A DNA stretch of 44,192 bases. Source: an uncultured Eggerthellaceae bacterium (GTDB taxonomy: Bacteria > Actinomycetota > Coriobacteriia > Coriobacteriales > Eggerthellaceae). The DNA lies in the NCBI GenBank assembly GCA_934670115.1, contig CAKUOV010000016.1:1-44192 (forward strand). The letters run 5' to 3'. The notes beneath the pieces were generated by a model. It saw only the letters and a program-made list of their open reading frames with translations, had not been told where the DNA came from and made no database searches. Both the position numbers and the translations under genes were made by a program. Shown here in pieces: positions 30,765-39,663 of the stretch; within the stretch, counting starts at the first letter, position 1; every line of letters starts with the position of its first letter.

Positions 30765-32171
30765 ATGGCTATGAGTTCCGTCAATCCGTCTATCCTCAAA
30801 CCCCGCCTGGGGTTTCTTGTGTTTGCTCTGATTTTGCTGCTCTGCGGTCTGATTATGGCGTTTTCTGCTTCTACCATTACGTCCATTTCCGCAGGTAACG
30901 CAAGTACAAGCTACCTGTTTTCCCAAGGCAAAATGGCGTTTTTGGGTTTGATCCTTGCGTTTGTCATCTATCGGTTTATCCCCCTTGATTTTTGGAAGAC
31001 GAACGTCATTTGGATTGTCTGGGGCGTATGCATTGCGCTTATTGCGGCCACGGCGCTGTTTGGCGTAAGCCATGGCGGCGCGAAGCGCTGGATTGTGTTG
31101 CCGCTGCTTGGCGAATTGCAGCCGGGTGAGTTCATTAAAATCGGTCTTGCCTTGGTGGCATGCAAGAACATCGATGATTTCGATCAAGGCAATATGGGTC
31201 CCAAGGAGCTTTTCATTCGCCTAGTTTTCTTGGTGGCTGCCCCCATTGGTGCTATCTACATTACGCAATCCGACCTGGGAACAAGCATCATTTGCTTTGT
31301 TTGCTTGATTGCTGCGCTGTATTTTACGGATAAGCCCGCGCCGGTTTTTCTAATTATTATTGCTGCTCTTGTTGGATTTGCCCTGATGAACGCGTTTGGT
31401 GATGGCTACCGTGGCGAGCGCATGGTCTATCTTCACCCGTGGGATGATGGTGAGAACGGCTTTGGCGCAGGATATCAAACTATCCACTCTCTGTACGCGC
31501 TGGCCGATGGCGGATTGTTCGGCGTAGGTTTGGGCAATTCGCGCGAGAAGTTTCTGTATTTGCCCGCGAACAATACCGACTACGTTTTTGCCGTGGTGTG
31601 CGAAGAGCTGGGCGTTGTGGGCGGTATGTTCATCATTTTGTGCTTCTTGGCGCTGCTTTATTTCGGCTTGAAGATTTCGCATCAATGCGGAAGCTCGTTT
31701 TCGCGCGGTCTTTCGGGAAGCCTTATCACCATGCTGGTGTTTCAGGCGTATCTGAACATCGGTTGCGCTATCTCGATTTTGCCCATGACGGGAAAGCCGC
31801 TGCCGTTTTTCTCGGTGGGTGGCTCGTCCATGTTGGCAACCATGATTATCCTCGGCTTTGTTTTGGCGTGCTCGCGCGCATCGGAAGATGAAACGCCCGA
31901 AGCGGAATATGCGCGCCGCCGCGAGAATCTTCGTGTGACAACGCGCGTTTCTGACCAGGGACAACGCGCGGGTTTTGTGCCTTCGCCCGATTTCTCATCA
32001 CGCGGCTACTCGGGCGGCGGCAGCTCTGGCGGTTACTCGGGTGGCAGCTCTGGCGGCTCCTTGAGTAGTGGCGGCTTGGGCGGCGGATACCGCGGGCGCA
32101 GCTCGCAAGAGCGCAATGGATACTATCGATCGGAACCCTTGCGTTCCGTACAAAGAAAAGGAAGAAGGTAG
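30765..32171 (+). CDS. ftsW: Septal peptidoglycan glycosyltransferase FtsW (SEDS family)
   Basis: FtsW polymerises lipid II into septal glycan strands with FtsI. The 468-residue protein has about ten membrane helices and SEDS motifs: GGAKRWIVLPLLGELQPGEFIKIG, QSDLGTSIICF, and NNTDYVFAVVCEELGVVGG containing the conserved Asp. The last 75 or so residues are a Gly/Ser-rich cytoplasmic tail (GGGSSGGYSGGSSGG and similar) ending in a basic stretch, RKGRR. The position between murD and murG favours FtsW over RodA. Confidence 0.95.
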   Translation: MAMSSVNPSILKPRLGFLVFALILLLCGLIMAFSASTITSISAGNASTSYLFSQGKMAFLGLILAFVIYRFIPLDFWKTNVIWIVWGVCIALIAATALFGVSHGGAKRWIVLPLLGELQPGEFIKIGLALVACKNIDDFDQGNMGPKELFIRLVFLVAAPIGAIYITQSDLGTSIICFVCLIAALYFTDKPAPVFLIIIAALVGFALMNAFGDGYRGERMVYLHPWDDGENGFGAGYQTIHSLYALADGGLFGVGLGNSREKFLYLPANNTDYVFAVVCEELGVVGGMFIILCFLALLYFGLKISHQCGSSFSRGLSGSLITMLVFQAYLNIGCAISILPMTGKPLPFFSVGGSSMLATMIILGFVLACSRASEDETPEAEYARRRENLRVTTRVSDQGQRAGFVPSPDFSSRGYSGGGSSGGYSGGSSGGSLSSGGLGGGYRGRSSQERNGYYRSEPLRSVQRKGRR

Positions 32172-32173
32172 TC

Positions 32174-33271
32174 ATGCTTGTCGTTTTATCGGGCGGCGGA
32201 ACTGCTGGACACATCAATCCCGCTTTAGCGTTGGCCGAGGTGCTTGAAGAACGCGGATGCCAGGTGAAATTTGCCGGCACGCCGCAGGGTGTGGAGGCGC
32301 GCTTGGTTCCGCAAGCGGGCATTGAATTCGTGCCTTTCGAGGCCGCCGGGTTCAATCGGTCGCATCCGCTTTCGCTTATACGTGCGCTGCGCTTGCTGTC
32401 AAAAAGTGGGAAGCGTGCTCGTGCATGGCTCGACGAAATCAAACCCGATGTGGTGGTGGGTTTTGGCGGTTATGTTTCCATTCCCGTGGGTCGCGCGGCA
32501 GAAAGCAAGCATATCCCCGTGGTCATCCACGAGCAAAATTCCGTTATGGGTCTTACGAACAAGCTGCTTGCGAAAAGTGCCGAAAAAGTGTGCTTGACGT
32601 ACGCATGCGCGGGGCAAGGTATTGTCGATCCCTCAAAAGTCATCGTAACGGGCAATCCGGTGCGCAAAGGCGTGCTGTCCTCTACGCGTGCCGAAGGTCG
32701 CGCGATGTTGGGTATTCCCGAAGACGCTCTGATGCTGCTTGTGTTTGGCGGCAGCCTGGGTGCGCGTCACATCAACCAGGCGCTTTGCGCTATGAAAGAT
32801 AAGCTTTTGGCGTATCCGAACTTATATATTGTGCATATCACGGGCCCCAAGGAATACGATACCGTGGTGCAAGATCTCGCACTTTCGAGCGACCAGGCAA
32901 AACGCTGGATTGTCATGGGGTATCAAGACCGCATGGGCGAAACCATGGCGGCAGCGGACATGATTGTGTCGCGCGCAGGTGCCACATCGTTGGCGGAAAT
33001 CTCTGCCCGCGCTATCCCTGCGATTTTGGTGCCGTTTCCTCATGCCACGGCCGACCATCAAACAACAAATGCGCGTACATATGTAGAGGCGGGCTGCGCA
33101 TCGATGATGGCGGACGATTCTTTGGATACGCCTGAATTCCAGGCAATGGTGGCGCAGCTCATTGAAAACGAAAGCCTGCGCGCTTCCATGCATGAAGCGG
33201 CGCTGGCGCATGACACCGTAAATGCAGCGCGCCGATTGGCAGATGTTGTGATGAAAACGGCGCAGCAGTAA
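32174..33271 (+). CDS. murG: UDP-GlcNAc:lipid I N-acetylglucosaminyltransferase MurG
   Basis: MurG converts lipid I to lipid II on the inner face of the membrane. The 365-residue GT28 protein starts with the G-loop SGGGTAGHINPALALAE and contains VVGFGGYVSIPVG, HEQNSVMGLTNKLL, the second G-loop FGGSLGARHINQAL, and the donor-site motif SRAGATSLAEISARAIPAILVPFPHATADHQTTNA. GGAAGAAGG precedes the ATG. Confidence 0.97.
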   Translation: MLVVLSGGGTAGHINPALALAEVLEERGCQVKFAGTPQGVEARLVPQAGIEFVPFEAAGFNRSHPLSLIRALRLLSKSGKRARAWLDEIKPDVVVGFGGYVSIPVGRAAESKHIPVVIHEQNSVMGLTNKLLAKSAEKVCLTYACAGQGIVDPSKVIVTGNPVRKGVLSSTRAEGRAMLGIPEDALMLLVFGGSLGARHINQALCAMKDKLLAYPNLYIVHITGPKEYDTVVQDLALSSDQAKRWIVMGYQDRMGETMAAADMIVSRAGATSLAEISARAIPAILVPFPHATADHQTTNARTYVEAGCASMMADDSLDTPEFQAMVAQLIENESLRASMHEAALAHDTVNAARRLADVVMKTAQQ

Positions 33272-33319
33272 GTTTTTGGGTATGATGCTTTCTGCATAAA
33301 GACAAGGAGAAAAGTACTC

Positions 33320-34762
33320 ATGGCTGAAAACGAACAACAAAACGATTCCCCTCTTATGGTCGAAGGAAAAGCAGTAACATCGGTTCATTTCATTGGCATC
33401 GGCGGAGTGGGCATGAGCGGCATTGCGCGCGTTGCACACGATCAAGGCTTGCAGGTAAGTGGTTCTGACCTGCGTCAAAGCAAATATACCGACCAGCTGG
33501 TGGAGGCGGGCATCACCGTTTCCATTGGGCATGATGCGAAAAACGTGGCGCATCATCCCGATATCGTGGTCATTTCTACCGCTATTCTGGACAACAATCC
33601 CGAATATAAGGCTGCGCGTGAAGCGGGTCTGACTATTTGGCACCGCGCGAAGATGCTCAGTTTCTTGGGGCGCGACCTGCAAACGCTTGCAGTTGCCGGC
33701 ACACACGGCAAGACCACTACGTCTTCCATGCTTGCGTCCGTGCTTGACGACATGGGCGATGACCCCACGTTCCTGATTGGCGGTATTGTGCGCGCGTATG
33801 GCACGAACGCTCATTCGGGAAAGGGCCCTCATTACGTGGTGGAGGCCGATGAATCCGACAAGTCTTTCACGTATTTGAACCCTGCAGCAGTGCTGATCAC
33901 AAACGTAGAGGCCGATCATCTTGACCACTACAAGGACTTAAGCGAGATCAGGGGTAAGTTCTCCGAGTTCATCTCATCGGTTCCGCGCGATGGTGTGGCC
34001 GTGGTATGCGGCGACGATCCGTCGCTTGTTGCCCTTGCACGTAAAGCGTGCCATCATGTGGTGACATACGGCTTTTCCGAAGACTGCGACGCGCGTGTTG
34101 TTTCATATGCGCCGCATGGCGTGGGCAGCACGTTCACGCTCATGCTTCCAAGTGGCCAGACGGTGGATAGCTCCATTCTGCAGAATCCGGGGCGTCACAA
34201 CGTGCTCAACGGTGCCGGCGTTTTAACGCTGCTTGACGCGTTGGGCTACAATGCTCAGGTGGCGGCGGCAAGCTTGGCGAAGTTCAAAGGCGTTCATCGT
34301 CGTTTTGACTTGGTGGGCAAAGCTGCTGGCGTTACGGTCGTCGATGACTACGCGCATCATCCAACCGAGATTGCTGCTACTATTGCCGCAGCTCACGAGC
34401 TTGATTTTAAGCGCGTTGTGGTGCTGTTCCAGCCACATCGCTATTCACGTGTCACGCTTTTCACCGAAGTGCTGAAAGACCAGTTTGAGCGCGCGTTTGA
34501 CTTGTGCGACCAGCTGGTGTTCATGGATGTATATTCGGCAGGCGAAGCTCCCGTTCCCGGCGTGAACGGCAAAACGTTCTTAAACGTTGTGCTGGCGCAT
34601 GAAGGACATCCGGCGGCGGAATACGTTCCTCGCCGCATTGATGTGCCGGCGCGTTTGGCCGAGCTCACGCAGCCGGGCGATCTTGTTATCACCATGGGCG
34701 CAGGTGATGTTACGGCAATGGGACCGCAGCTTCTTGAAGAGTTGCGCGCGCAGGAGGCGTAG
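33320..34762 (+). CDS. murC: UDP-MurNAc-L-alanine ligase MurC
   Basis: MurC adds L-Ala to UDP-MurNAc, the first peptide step. The 480-residue product has FIGIGGVGMSGIARV, the ATP loop VAGTHGKTTTSSML, the segment EADESDKSFTYL with NVEADHLDHY, and VVDDYAHHPTEIAATI with FQPHRYSRV. AAGGAG precedes the ATG. The stop abuts murB. Confidence 0.97.
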   Translation: MAENEQQNDSPLMVEGKAVTSVHFIGIGGVGMSGIARVAHDQGLQVSGSDLRQSKYTDQLVEAGITVSIGHDAKNVAHHPDIVVISTAILDNNPEYKAAREAGLTIWHRAKMLSFLGRDLQTLAVAGTHGKTTTSSMLASVLDDMGDDPTFLIGGIVRAYGTNAHSGKGPHYVVEADESDKSFTYLNPAAVLITNVEADHLDHYKDLSEIRGKFSEFISSVPRDGVAVVCGDDPSLVALARKACHHVVTYGFSEDCDARVVSYAPHGVGSTFTLMLPSGQTVDSSILQNPGRHNVLNGAGVLTLLDALGYNAQVAAASLAKFKGVHRRFDLVGKAAGVTVVDDYAHHPTEIAATIAAAHELDFKRVVVLFQPHRYSRVTLFTEVLKDQFERAFDLCDQLVFMDVYSAGEAPVPGVNGKTFLNVVLAHEGHPAAEYVPRRIDVPARLAELTQPGDLVITMGAGDVTAMGPQLLEELRAQEA

Positions 34763-35692
34763 ATGGTCGCACGGCATGCCTGCGCGCTTGATGCGCTGTT
34801 GGTGTCCGAGACCTTCGATGGCGATGTGTATCTCAACGAGCCCCTTTCTCGGCACACCACGTATCATATCGGTGGACCTGCTCGCTATTTCGTGCAGGTG
34901 GGTTCTTTAGGTGCGTTGAAAAGCTTGGTCGAAGCATGCAGCAGGGAAGGCGTTCCCTGGATGCCGTTTGGGCGTGGCTCGAACGTGCTGGTATCTGACG
35001 AGGGCTTTGATGGCGTGATGGTTCTGTTGGGACGCGATTTCCGTACGTGCCGTTATGACGAGGCCGAGCATCGGTTCTACGTGGGTGCGGGGGTCGCTCT
35101 GTCTACGGTGGTGCAAGAAGCGTTTCATCGCTCGTTGGCGGGTCTGGAGTTCGCGGTGGGCACGCCGGGTACGGTAGGTGGCGCGTTGCGCATGAATGCC
35201 GGTTCACGCGATACCTGGATTGGAAATCAGGTTGTTTCGGTGACCAGCTACTCGCCCGCGCGCGGATTCATCAAGCGCTCTGGCGCCGAAGTGCAGTGGG
35301 GATACCGCAGTTCTTCGTTTGCGCCCGACGAGATCATTTTGGAATGCACGTTGTCGGTTGAACCTGCCGACCCCTTCTTCATCAGGGGAAAGATGGAATC
35401 GAATTTGGCGAAGCGGCGCAACAACCAGCCACTTTCAAGTCCCTCATGCGGGAGTGTGTTCAAAAACCCCAAGGGGCAATCGGCCGCGGTGCTGGTCGAA
35501 GGTGCGGGCTGCAAGGGTTTGCGCATCGGGGGTGCGCAGGTATCCGAGAAGCATGCAAACTTTATTGTCAATGAAAACGAGGCGACGGCGCACGATGTGA
35601 GGTCGCTCATGGAGCTTGTTCAGGCGAAGGTGTATAAGCGGTATGGCATCCAACTACAAACGGAGGTCAAGTTCGTCGGTTTCGCGTCGTAG
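34763..35692 (+). CDS. murB: UDP-N-acetylenolpyruvoylglucosamine reductase MurB
   Basis: MurB is the FAD enzyme that reduces enolpyruvyl-UDP-GlcNAc to UDP-MurNAc. The 309-residue product has HTTYHIGGPARYFV, the FAD-binding segment PFGRGSNVLVSDEGFDGVMV, GTPGTVGGALRMNAG, and YRSS for the substrate. The catalytic Ser lies in SCGSVFKNP, and the C terminus has a conserved Glu in NENEATAHDV. The length and the YRSS/SCGSVFKNP form fit the short, type II enzymes. AGGAGG overlaps the end of murC. Confidence 0.96.
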   Translation: MVARHACALDALLVSETFDGDVYLNEPLSRHTTYHIGGPARYFVQVGSLGALKSLVEACSREGVPWMPFGRGSNVLVSDEGFDGVMVLLGRDFRTCRYDEAEHRFYVGAGVALSTVVQEAFHRSLAGLEFAVGTPGTVGGALRMNAGSRDTWIGNQVVSVTSYSPARGFIKRSGAEVQWGYRSSSFAPDEIILECTLSVEPADPFFIRGKMESNLAKRRNNQPLSSPSCGSVFKNPKGQSAAVLVEGAGCKGLRIGGAQVSEKHANFIVNENEATAHDVRSLMELVQAKVYKRYGIQLQTEVKFVGFAS

Positions 35693-36611
35693 CGCGCCTT
35701 CGACACGACAGACAACGCGGCAGGTGTCTTCCCGGCAAAACGGGTCGTATGCATCTGCGCGCTCGGGCCGTGATGCGTATGTGACGCGCACGGTGGGCGA
35801 GATCAATCGCGGTCAGCGCCGCGACCAGCGCCGACAGACAGGGCGCCGTATATCGGGAAACGTGATTGCCGTTGTTATCATTATCGCGGTGGTGCTTATC
35901 GGCGCCTTTGCCGTGTACTTGGCCCCTATTGCGAAGATCCAGCACATCTCTATCAAGGGCGCTGAACATCTCACGAACGAAGAGATGATCGCGCTTGCGG
36001 AAATCCCCGATGACACCACGCTTTTGCGTGTGGATGCCACGCGTATCGAGCAGAATTGTCTGCGTGATGCGTGGATCAAATCGGTGGCGGTGAATCGCGT
36101 GTTTCCCGACACGCTTGAGCTGGTGGTAACAGAGCGCAAGATTGCGGCAACGGTGGCGGTGCCCACGGGAAACTCTGCCGTAACGCGTGTGTGGGCCATT
36201 GCGCAGGATAAAACGTGGCTCATGCCCATTCCTGATAAAGAGTCGCAAGCGGCGGCGACGGTTAGCGAGCAAGTGTATATCGATGCGGAATCGGTTCTGC
36301 AGATTGTGGACGTTCCTTATGGTACTTCGGCGGAAATCGGAACGGTTTGCACCGACAGCAATGTGAATAACGCGTTGGCTATTGTCTCGGGTATGACAAC
36401 TGAGCTGGCAAAACAGGTGGTGCGCGTTTCCGCGACCGATGCAGAGTCAACCATTCTTACGCTTGAAAACGGTGTTGAGATTGCGTTTGGCGCCGCCGAG
36501 AACATCCGCGAGAAAGAGCGCGTGTGCCTGGCGCTGCTTTCCGAGCACGAAGGCAACATTGCCTACATCAACGTACGCAGCGTTTCCAGCCCCACGTGGC
36601 GTTCGCTGTAG
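35643..36611 (+). CDS. ftsQ: Cell division protein FtsQ/DivIB
   Basis: FtsQ is a bitopic scaffold of the divisome. The 322-residue product has a long basic Ser/Arg-rich cytoplasmic N terminus, one membrane helix (GNVIAVVIIIAVVLIGAFAVYL), and a POTRA domain (AKIQHISIKGAEHLTNEEMIALAEIPDDTTLLRVD) followed by the FtsQ beta domain with RVFPDTLELVVTERK. I chose ATG 35643, with GAAGGTG about 10 nt upstream. The gene then overlaps murB by 50 bp. A TTG at 35616 is possible but poorly placed. Confidence 0.9.
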   Translation: MASNYKRRSSSSVSRRSAPSTRQTTRQVSSRQNGSYASARSGRDAYVTRTVGEINRGQRRDQRRQTGRRISGNVIAVVIIIAVVLIGAFAVYLAPIAKIQHISIKGAEHLTNEEMIALAEIPDDTTLLRVDATRIEQNCLRDAWIKSVAVNRVFPDTLELVVTERKIAATVAVPTGNSAVTRVWAIAQDKTWLMPIPDKESQAAATVSEQVYIDAESVLQIVDVPYGTSAEIGTVCTDSNVNNALAIVSGMTTELAKQVVRVSATDAESTILTLENGVEIAFGAAENIREKERVCLALLSEHEGNIAYINVRSVSSPTWRSL

Positions 36612-36711
36612 TGCGCTGCGGCAGGCCTGGCATATGGCGTACGCGCGTGCGGCGATTGTTGACGATTCGCGGAAAATGGCACGCGAATATGGGGATGAAT
36701 TATGGTCTTTA

Positions 36712-36739
36712 TTGCAAACTGAGCTGCATTGTGTAAAAT
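36712..36739 (+). promoter_or_regulatory. ftsZ promoter
   Basis: TTGCAA (36712-36717), a 16-bp spacer and TAAAAT (36734-36739). Immediately after it, TTAGC...GCTAA (about 36746-36762) forms a short inverted repeat at the likely transcript start, which could be an operator. The 197-bp gap before ftsZ supports separate expression. Confidence 0.65.
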
Positions 36740-36808
36740 TATCAGTTAGCTATGTTTGCTAATAGATTGTGCTTCACGGCATAAACGAGATATATCTGGA
36801 GGAAACAA

Positions 36809-38029
36809 ATGAACATGACGGGTTCCGAGCACTTGGCAGTAATCAAGGTCGTCGGCGTAGGCGGCGGCGGAACCAATGCGGTGAACCGCATGGTCGAAGC
36901 AGGCGTTCAAGGCGTTGAATTCATTGCCATCAACACCGACAATCAAGCTTTGGTTATGTCCAATGCCGATCGCACGATTCACATTGGCGAAGAGTTGACG
37001 CGTGGTTTGGGCGCGGGTGCGAACCCCGAGATTGGCTGCCAGGCTGCCGAGGAAAGCCGCGCAGAGATCCGCGAGGCTTTGGGCGATGCTGACATGGTGT
37101 TCGTTACCGCAGGCGAAGGTGGCGGCACGGGTACAGGCGCTGCTCCTATCATTGCCGAGATTGCCCGTGAGGAAATTGGCGCTCTTACGGTGGGCATTGT
37201 TACCAAGCCGTTCTCGTTCGAAGGCCGCACGCGCCGCAACCAGGCAGAGCAGGGCATTGACCTGCTGTCTCAAAAGGTTGACACGCTCATCGTTATTCCG
37301 AACGATCGTCTTCTTGAGATCGTTGAGAAGAAGACCAGCATGATTGATGCGTTCCGCATTGCCGACGATACGCTGCGCCAGGGCATCCAGGGTGTGACTG
37401 ACCTGATTACCATTCCGGGTCTGATCAACCTTGACTTTGCGGACATCCGCACCGTTATGAAGGATGCCGGCACCGCTATGATGGGTATTGGCATTGCTTC
37501 AGGCGAGAATCGTGCGCTCGAAGCCGCTCAGCAGGCAACGAACTCCAGCTTGCTGGAGGCTTCCATTGCCGGCGCAACGCGCGTGCTGTTCTCTATTGCG
37601 GGCGGTCCCGATCTTACGCTTGCGGAAGTTGACGAAGCAGCTCGTACCGTTGAGGCTTGCGCCGATGAGAACGCCAACATCATTTACGGCCAGATCATCG
37701 ATGAGCGCATGGAAGACAACGTGCGCATCACCGTTATTGCCACGGGCTTCAAGTCTCAGGCAAGCCAGTCCTCCATGGACTTCTCCAACAAGAACCTGTT
37801 CTCGTCCACGGAACCTTCGTACGCGGCCAGCACGTCTCAGTACAACACGCAGGCAGCTGCTAAGCCGGCAGCAACCTCATCGTACACGTCGCAGTATGCA
37901 AACACCGCTGCGGCAAAACCTGCGGCCAGCACGCCCGCATACGGCGCGCCTACCAGCAGCTATTCTGCAAACGCTAACCGCTTCGCCGACGAGGATTACA
38001 TTCCCGATTTCCTGCGCCGCCAGCGCTAA
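36809..38029 (+). CDS. ftsZ: Cell division protein FtsZ
   Basis: FtsZ is the tubulin-like GTPase that forms the Z ring. The 406-residue product has VVGVGGGGTNAVNRM at the N terminus, the tubulin signature GGGTGTG (from about residue 104), the T7 synergy loop LINLDFADIRTVMKDAGTAMMGIG, and a linker of about 65 residues rich in Ser, Ala, Thr, Tyr and Gln. It ends in the conserved tail YIPDFLRRQR that binds membrane tethers. No ftsA is in the window, so SepF is the likely anchor. GGAGG precedes the ATG. Confidence 0.98.
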   Translation: MNMTGSEHLAVIKVVGVGGGGTNAVNRMVEAGVQGVEFIAINTDNQALVMSNADRTIHIGEELTRGLGAGANPEIGCQAAEESRAEIREALGDADMVFVTAGEGGGTGTGAAPIIAEIAREEIGALTVGIVTKPFSFEGRTRRNQAEQGIDLLSQKVDTLIVIPNDRLLEIVEKKTSMIDAFRIADDTLRQGIQGVTDLITIPGLINLDFADIRTVMKDAGTAMMGIGIASGENRALEAAQQATNSSLLEASIAGATRVLFSIAGGPDLTLAEVDEAARTVEACADENANIIYGQIIDERMEDNVRITVIATGFKSQASQSSMDFSNKNLFSSTEPSYAASTSQYNTQAAAKPAATSSYTSQYANTAAAKPAASTPAYGAPTSSYSANANRFADEDYIPDFLRRQR

Positions 38030-38039
38030 GTGATGCGCT

Positions 38040-38876
38040 ATGGCGTGCCTGAATCGGCTGCCTTATCCGCATTTGGAGCAGCATACGGTTAATGCCATAT
38101 CTTTTCTGACAGACGACGCCCTTGCGTCGTCTGTTGGCGTTTATGCCGGGTTTACGTTGCGCTTCGGCGGCGTAAGCAAGTCGCCTTATGATTCGCTGAA
38201 TTTGGCGACGCACGTGAATGATGATGCGTTCGCCGTAGCTCAAAACAGGCAGCTTCTTCTTGATGCGCTGGGTTTTTCCCAGGCGCCTGTGCTGGTGCCG
38301 AACCAGATTCACGGCACGAACTTGGTTACGGTGGATTGTGGCAGTTCGGAAGCGTGGGGTGCGTATGCGCAGCAAGCAGCAGAAGGGGCCGATGGCGTTA
38401 TCGTTGACGTTCCTGAAAAAGCAGCGCTCCTCTGCTTCGCCGATTGTCTTCCCGCGATTGTCGTGTCTCCTTCGGGACGTTTCGCGGTACTCCACGCGGG
38501 GTGGCGTGGAGCGTTGGCGGGCATCGTGGGGAAAGCCGTGCGCGAAATGACGCTCCAAGACGAAAAAGCGGGCTTCAATGTAGGTGCGGCTTCCTATAAC
38601 CTTTACATTGGCCCTCATATCTGCGCTTCGTGTTTCGAAGTTTCCGCAGAGATTGCGCGACAATTTAGTGAAGCGTATGGTTCTGCGGTATTGTTGGACG
38701 GGCGACATGTTGATCTTGCCGCTGCTGTTGCTGCCGATGCCCAGCGGGCAGGCCTTGACCCCCGGCGAGTGGCTTATGCAGATGAGTGCACGGTATGCAA
38801 CGGCGATCAGCTGTTCTCATATAGAGCAAGCGGTGGTGTCTGCGGGCGCCAGGGTGCTTTCGGGATAAGGAGATAG
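38040..38876 (+). CDS. pgeF: Peptidoglycan editing factor PgeF (YfiH family)
   Basis: PgeF-type proteins (formerly called laccase-like or polyphenol oxidases) hydrolyse wrongly made UDP-MurNAc-peptides carrying Ser in place of Ala. The 278-residue product has the family's metal and active-site pattern: NQIHGTNLV, FADCLPAIVV, VLHAGWRGALAGIV and YIGPHICASCFEV. The gene follows ftsZ by 10 bp, the usual position in Gram-positive bacteria. Confidence 0.92.
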   Translation: MACLNRLPYPHLEQHTVNAISFLTDDALASSVGVYAGFTLRFGGVSKSPYDSLNLATHVNDDAFAVAQNRQLLLDALGFSQAPVLVPNQIHGTNLVTVDCGSSEAWGAYAQQAAEGADGVIVDVPEKAALLCFADCLPAIVVSPSGRFAVLHAGWRGALAGIVGKAVREMTLQDEKAGFNVGAASYNLYIGPHICASCFEVSAEIARQFSEAYGSAVLLDGRHVDLAAAVAADAQRAGLDPRRVAYADECTVCNGDQLFSYRASGGVCGRQGAFGIRR

Positions 38877-38878
38877 AG

Positions 38879-39571
38879 ATGAGCGCAGATAAGAATTATC
38901 GTACGGTTCGCCAAGAAGTGGACGAGGTATGCAAGCAGGCGGGGCGTGATCCGCACGAGGTTTTGCTTATTGGGGTGTCGAAGACTGTGGGAGTGCCGGA
39001 AGTTGCGCTGGCAATTTCTGCAGGCGATCATGACTTCGGAGAGAACCGCCCCGAGTGCCTTGAAGAAAAAGCGGCAGCGTTTCCCCAGGAAAACTGGCAT
39101 TTTATTGGCAACGTGCAGTCGCGCGCTATTCCGCATATCGTTCAGCATGCCTGCCTTATCCACTCAGTGTATCAAGAGCATCATATCCAGGCTATCGAGA
39201 AAGCTGCCGCAAAGTTGGACAAGGTGCAGGATGTCCTGATTGAAGTTAATGTTTCGGGCGAAGAATCGAAGGGCGGATGTGCGCCTGCGGATGCGCTTGC
39301 GCTGGTAAAGGTTGCGCTTTCGTGTCCTCATGTGCGCCCGCGCGGCCTTATGACTATGGCTCCCCAAGGCGACAAACATATCGCTTTCGAAACATTTACG
39401 GGTTTAGCGTCTCTTTTTCGCCAGATTCGCCAGGAAATAGGGGAAAATGATTCAGATACATTCACGGAGCTTTCTATGGGGATGAGCGAAGATTGGCGCG
39501 AGGCCATTGCTGCGGGTGCAACAATGATTCGCGTGGGTCGTGCGATTTTCAGCGACTCCTTTACGGAATAG
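38879..39571 (+). CDS. PLP homeostasis protein, YggS/PROSC family
   Basis: YggS-family proteins bind pyridoxal phosphate and keep its level balanced without a known enzymatic activity. The 230-residue TIM-barrel protein shows LLIGVSKT with the PLP-binding Lys, HDFGENRPECLEEK, WHFIGNVQSRAIPHI, VLIEVNVSGEESKGG, PRGLMTMAP and LSMGMSEDWREAIAAGATMIRVGRAIF. AAGGAG precedes the ATG. Its place between pgeF and sepF is conserved in Gram-positives. Confidence 0.95.
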   Translation: MSADKNYRTVRQEVDEVCKQAGRDPHEVLLIGVSKTVGVPEVALAISAGDHDFGENRPECLEEKAAAFPQENWHFIGNVQSRAIPHIVQHACLIHSVYQEHHIQAIEKAAAKLDKVQDVLIEVNVSGEESKGGCAPADALALVKVALSCPHVRPRGLMTMAPQGDKHIAFETFTGLASLFRQIRQEIGENDSDTFTELSMGMSEDWREAIAAGATMIRVGRAIFSDSFTE

Positions 39572-39663
39572 CTTTTTGATCAAGGTGTGACGGTGGCGTG
39601 CTGCGCCCAGATTAATTAGGTGGCATTATGGAACTTCCAAAAATCGGATCGTCGGAGGGTGGC

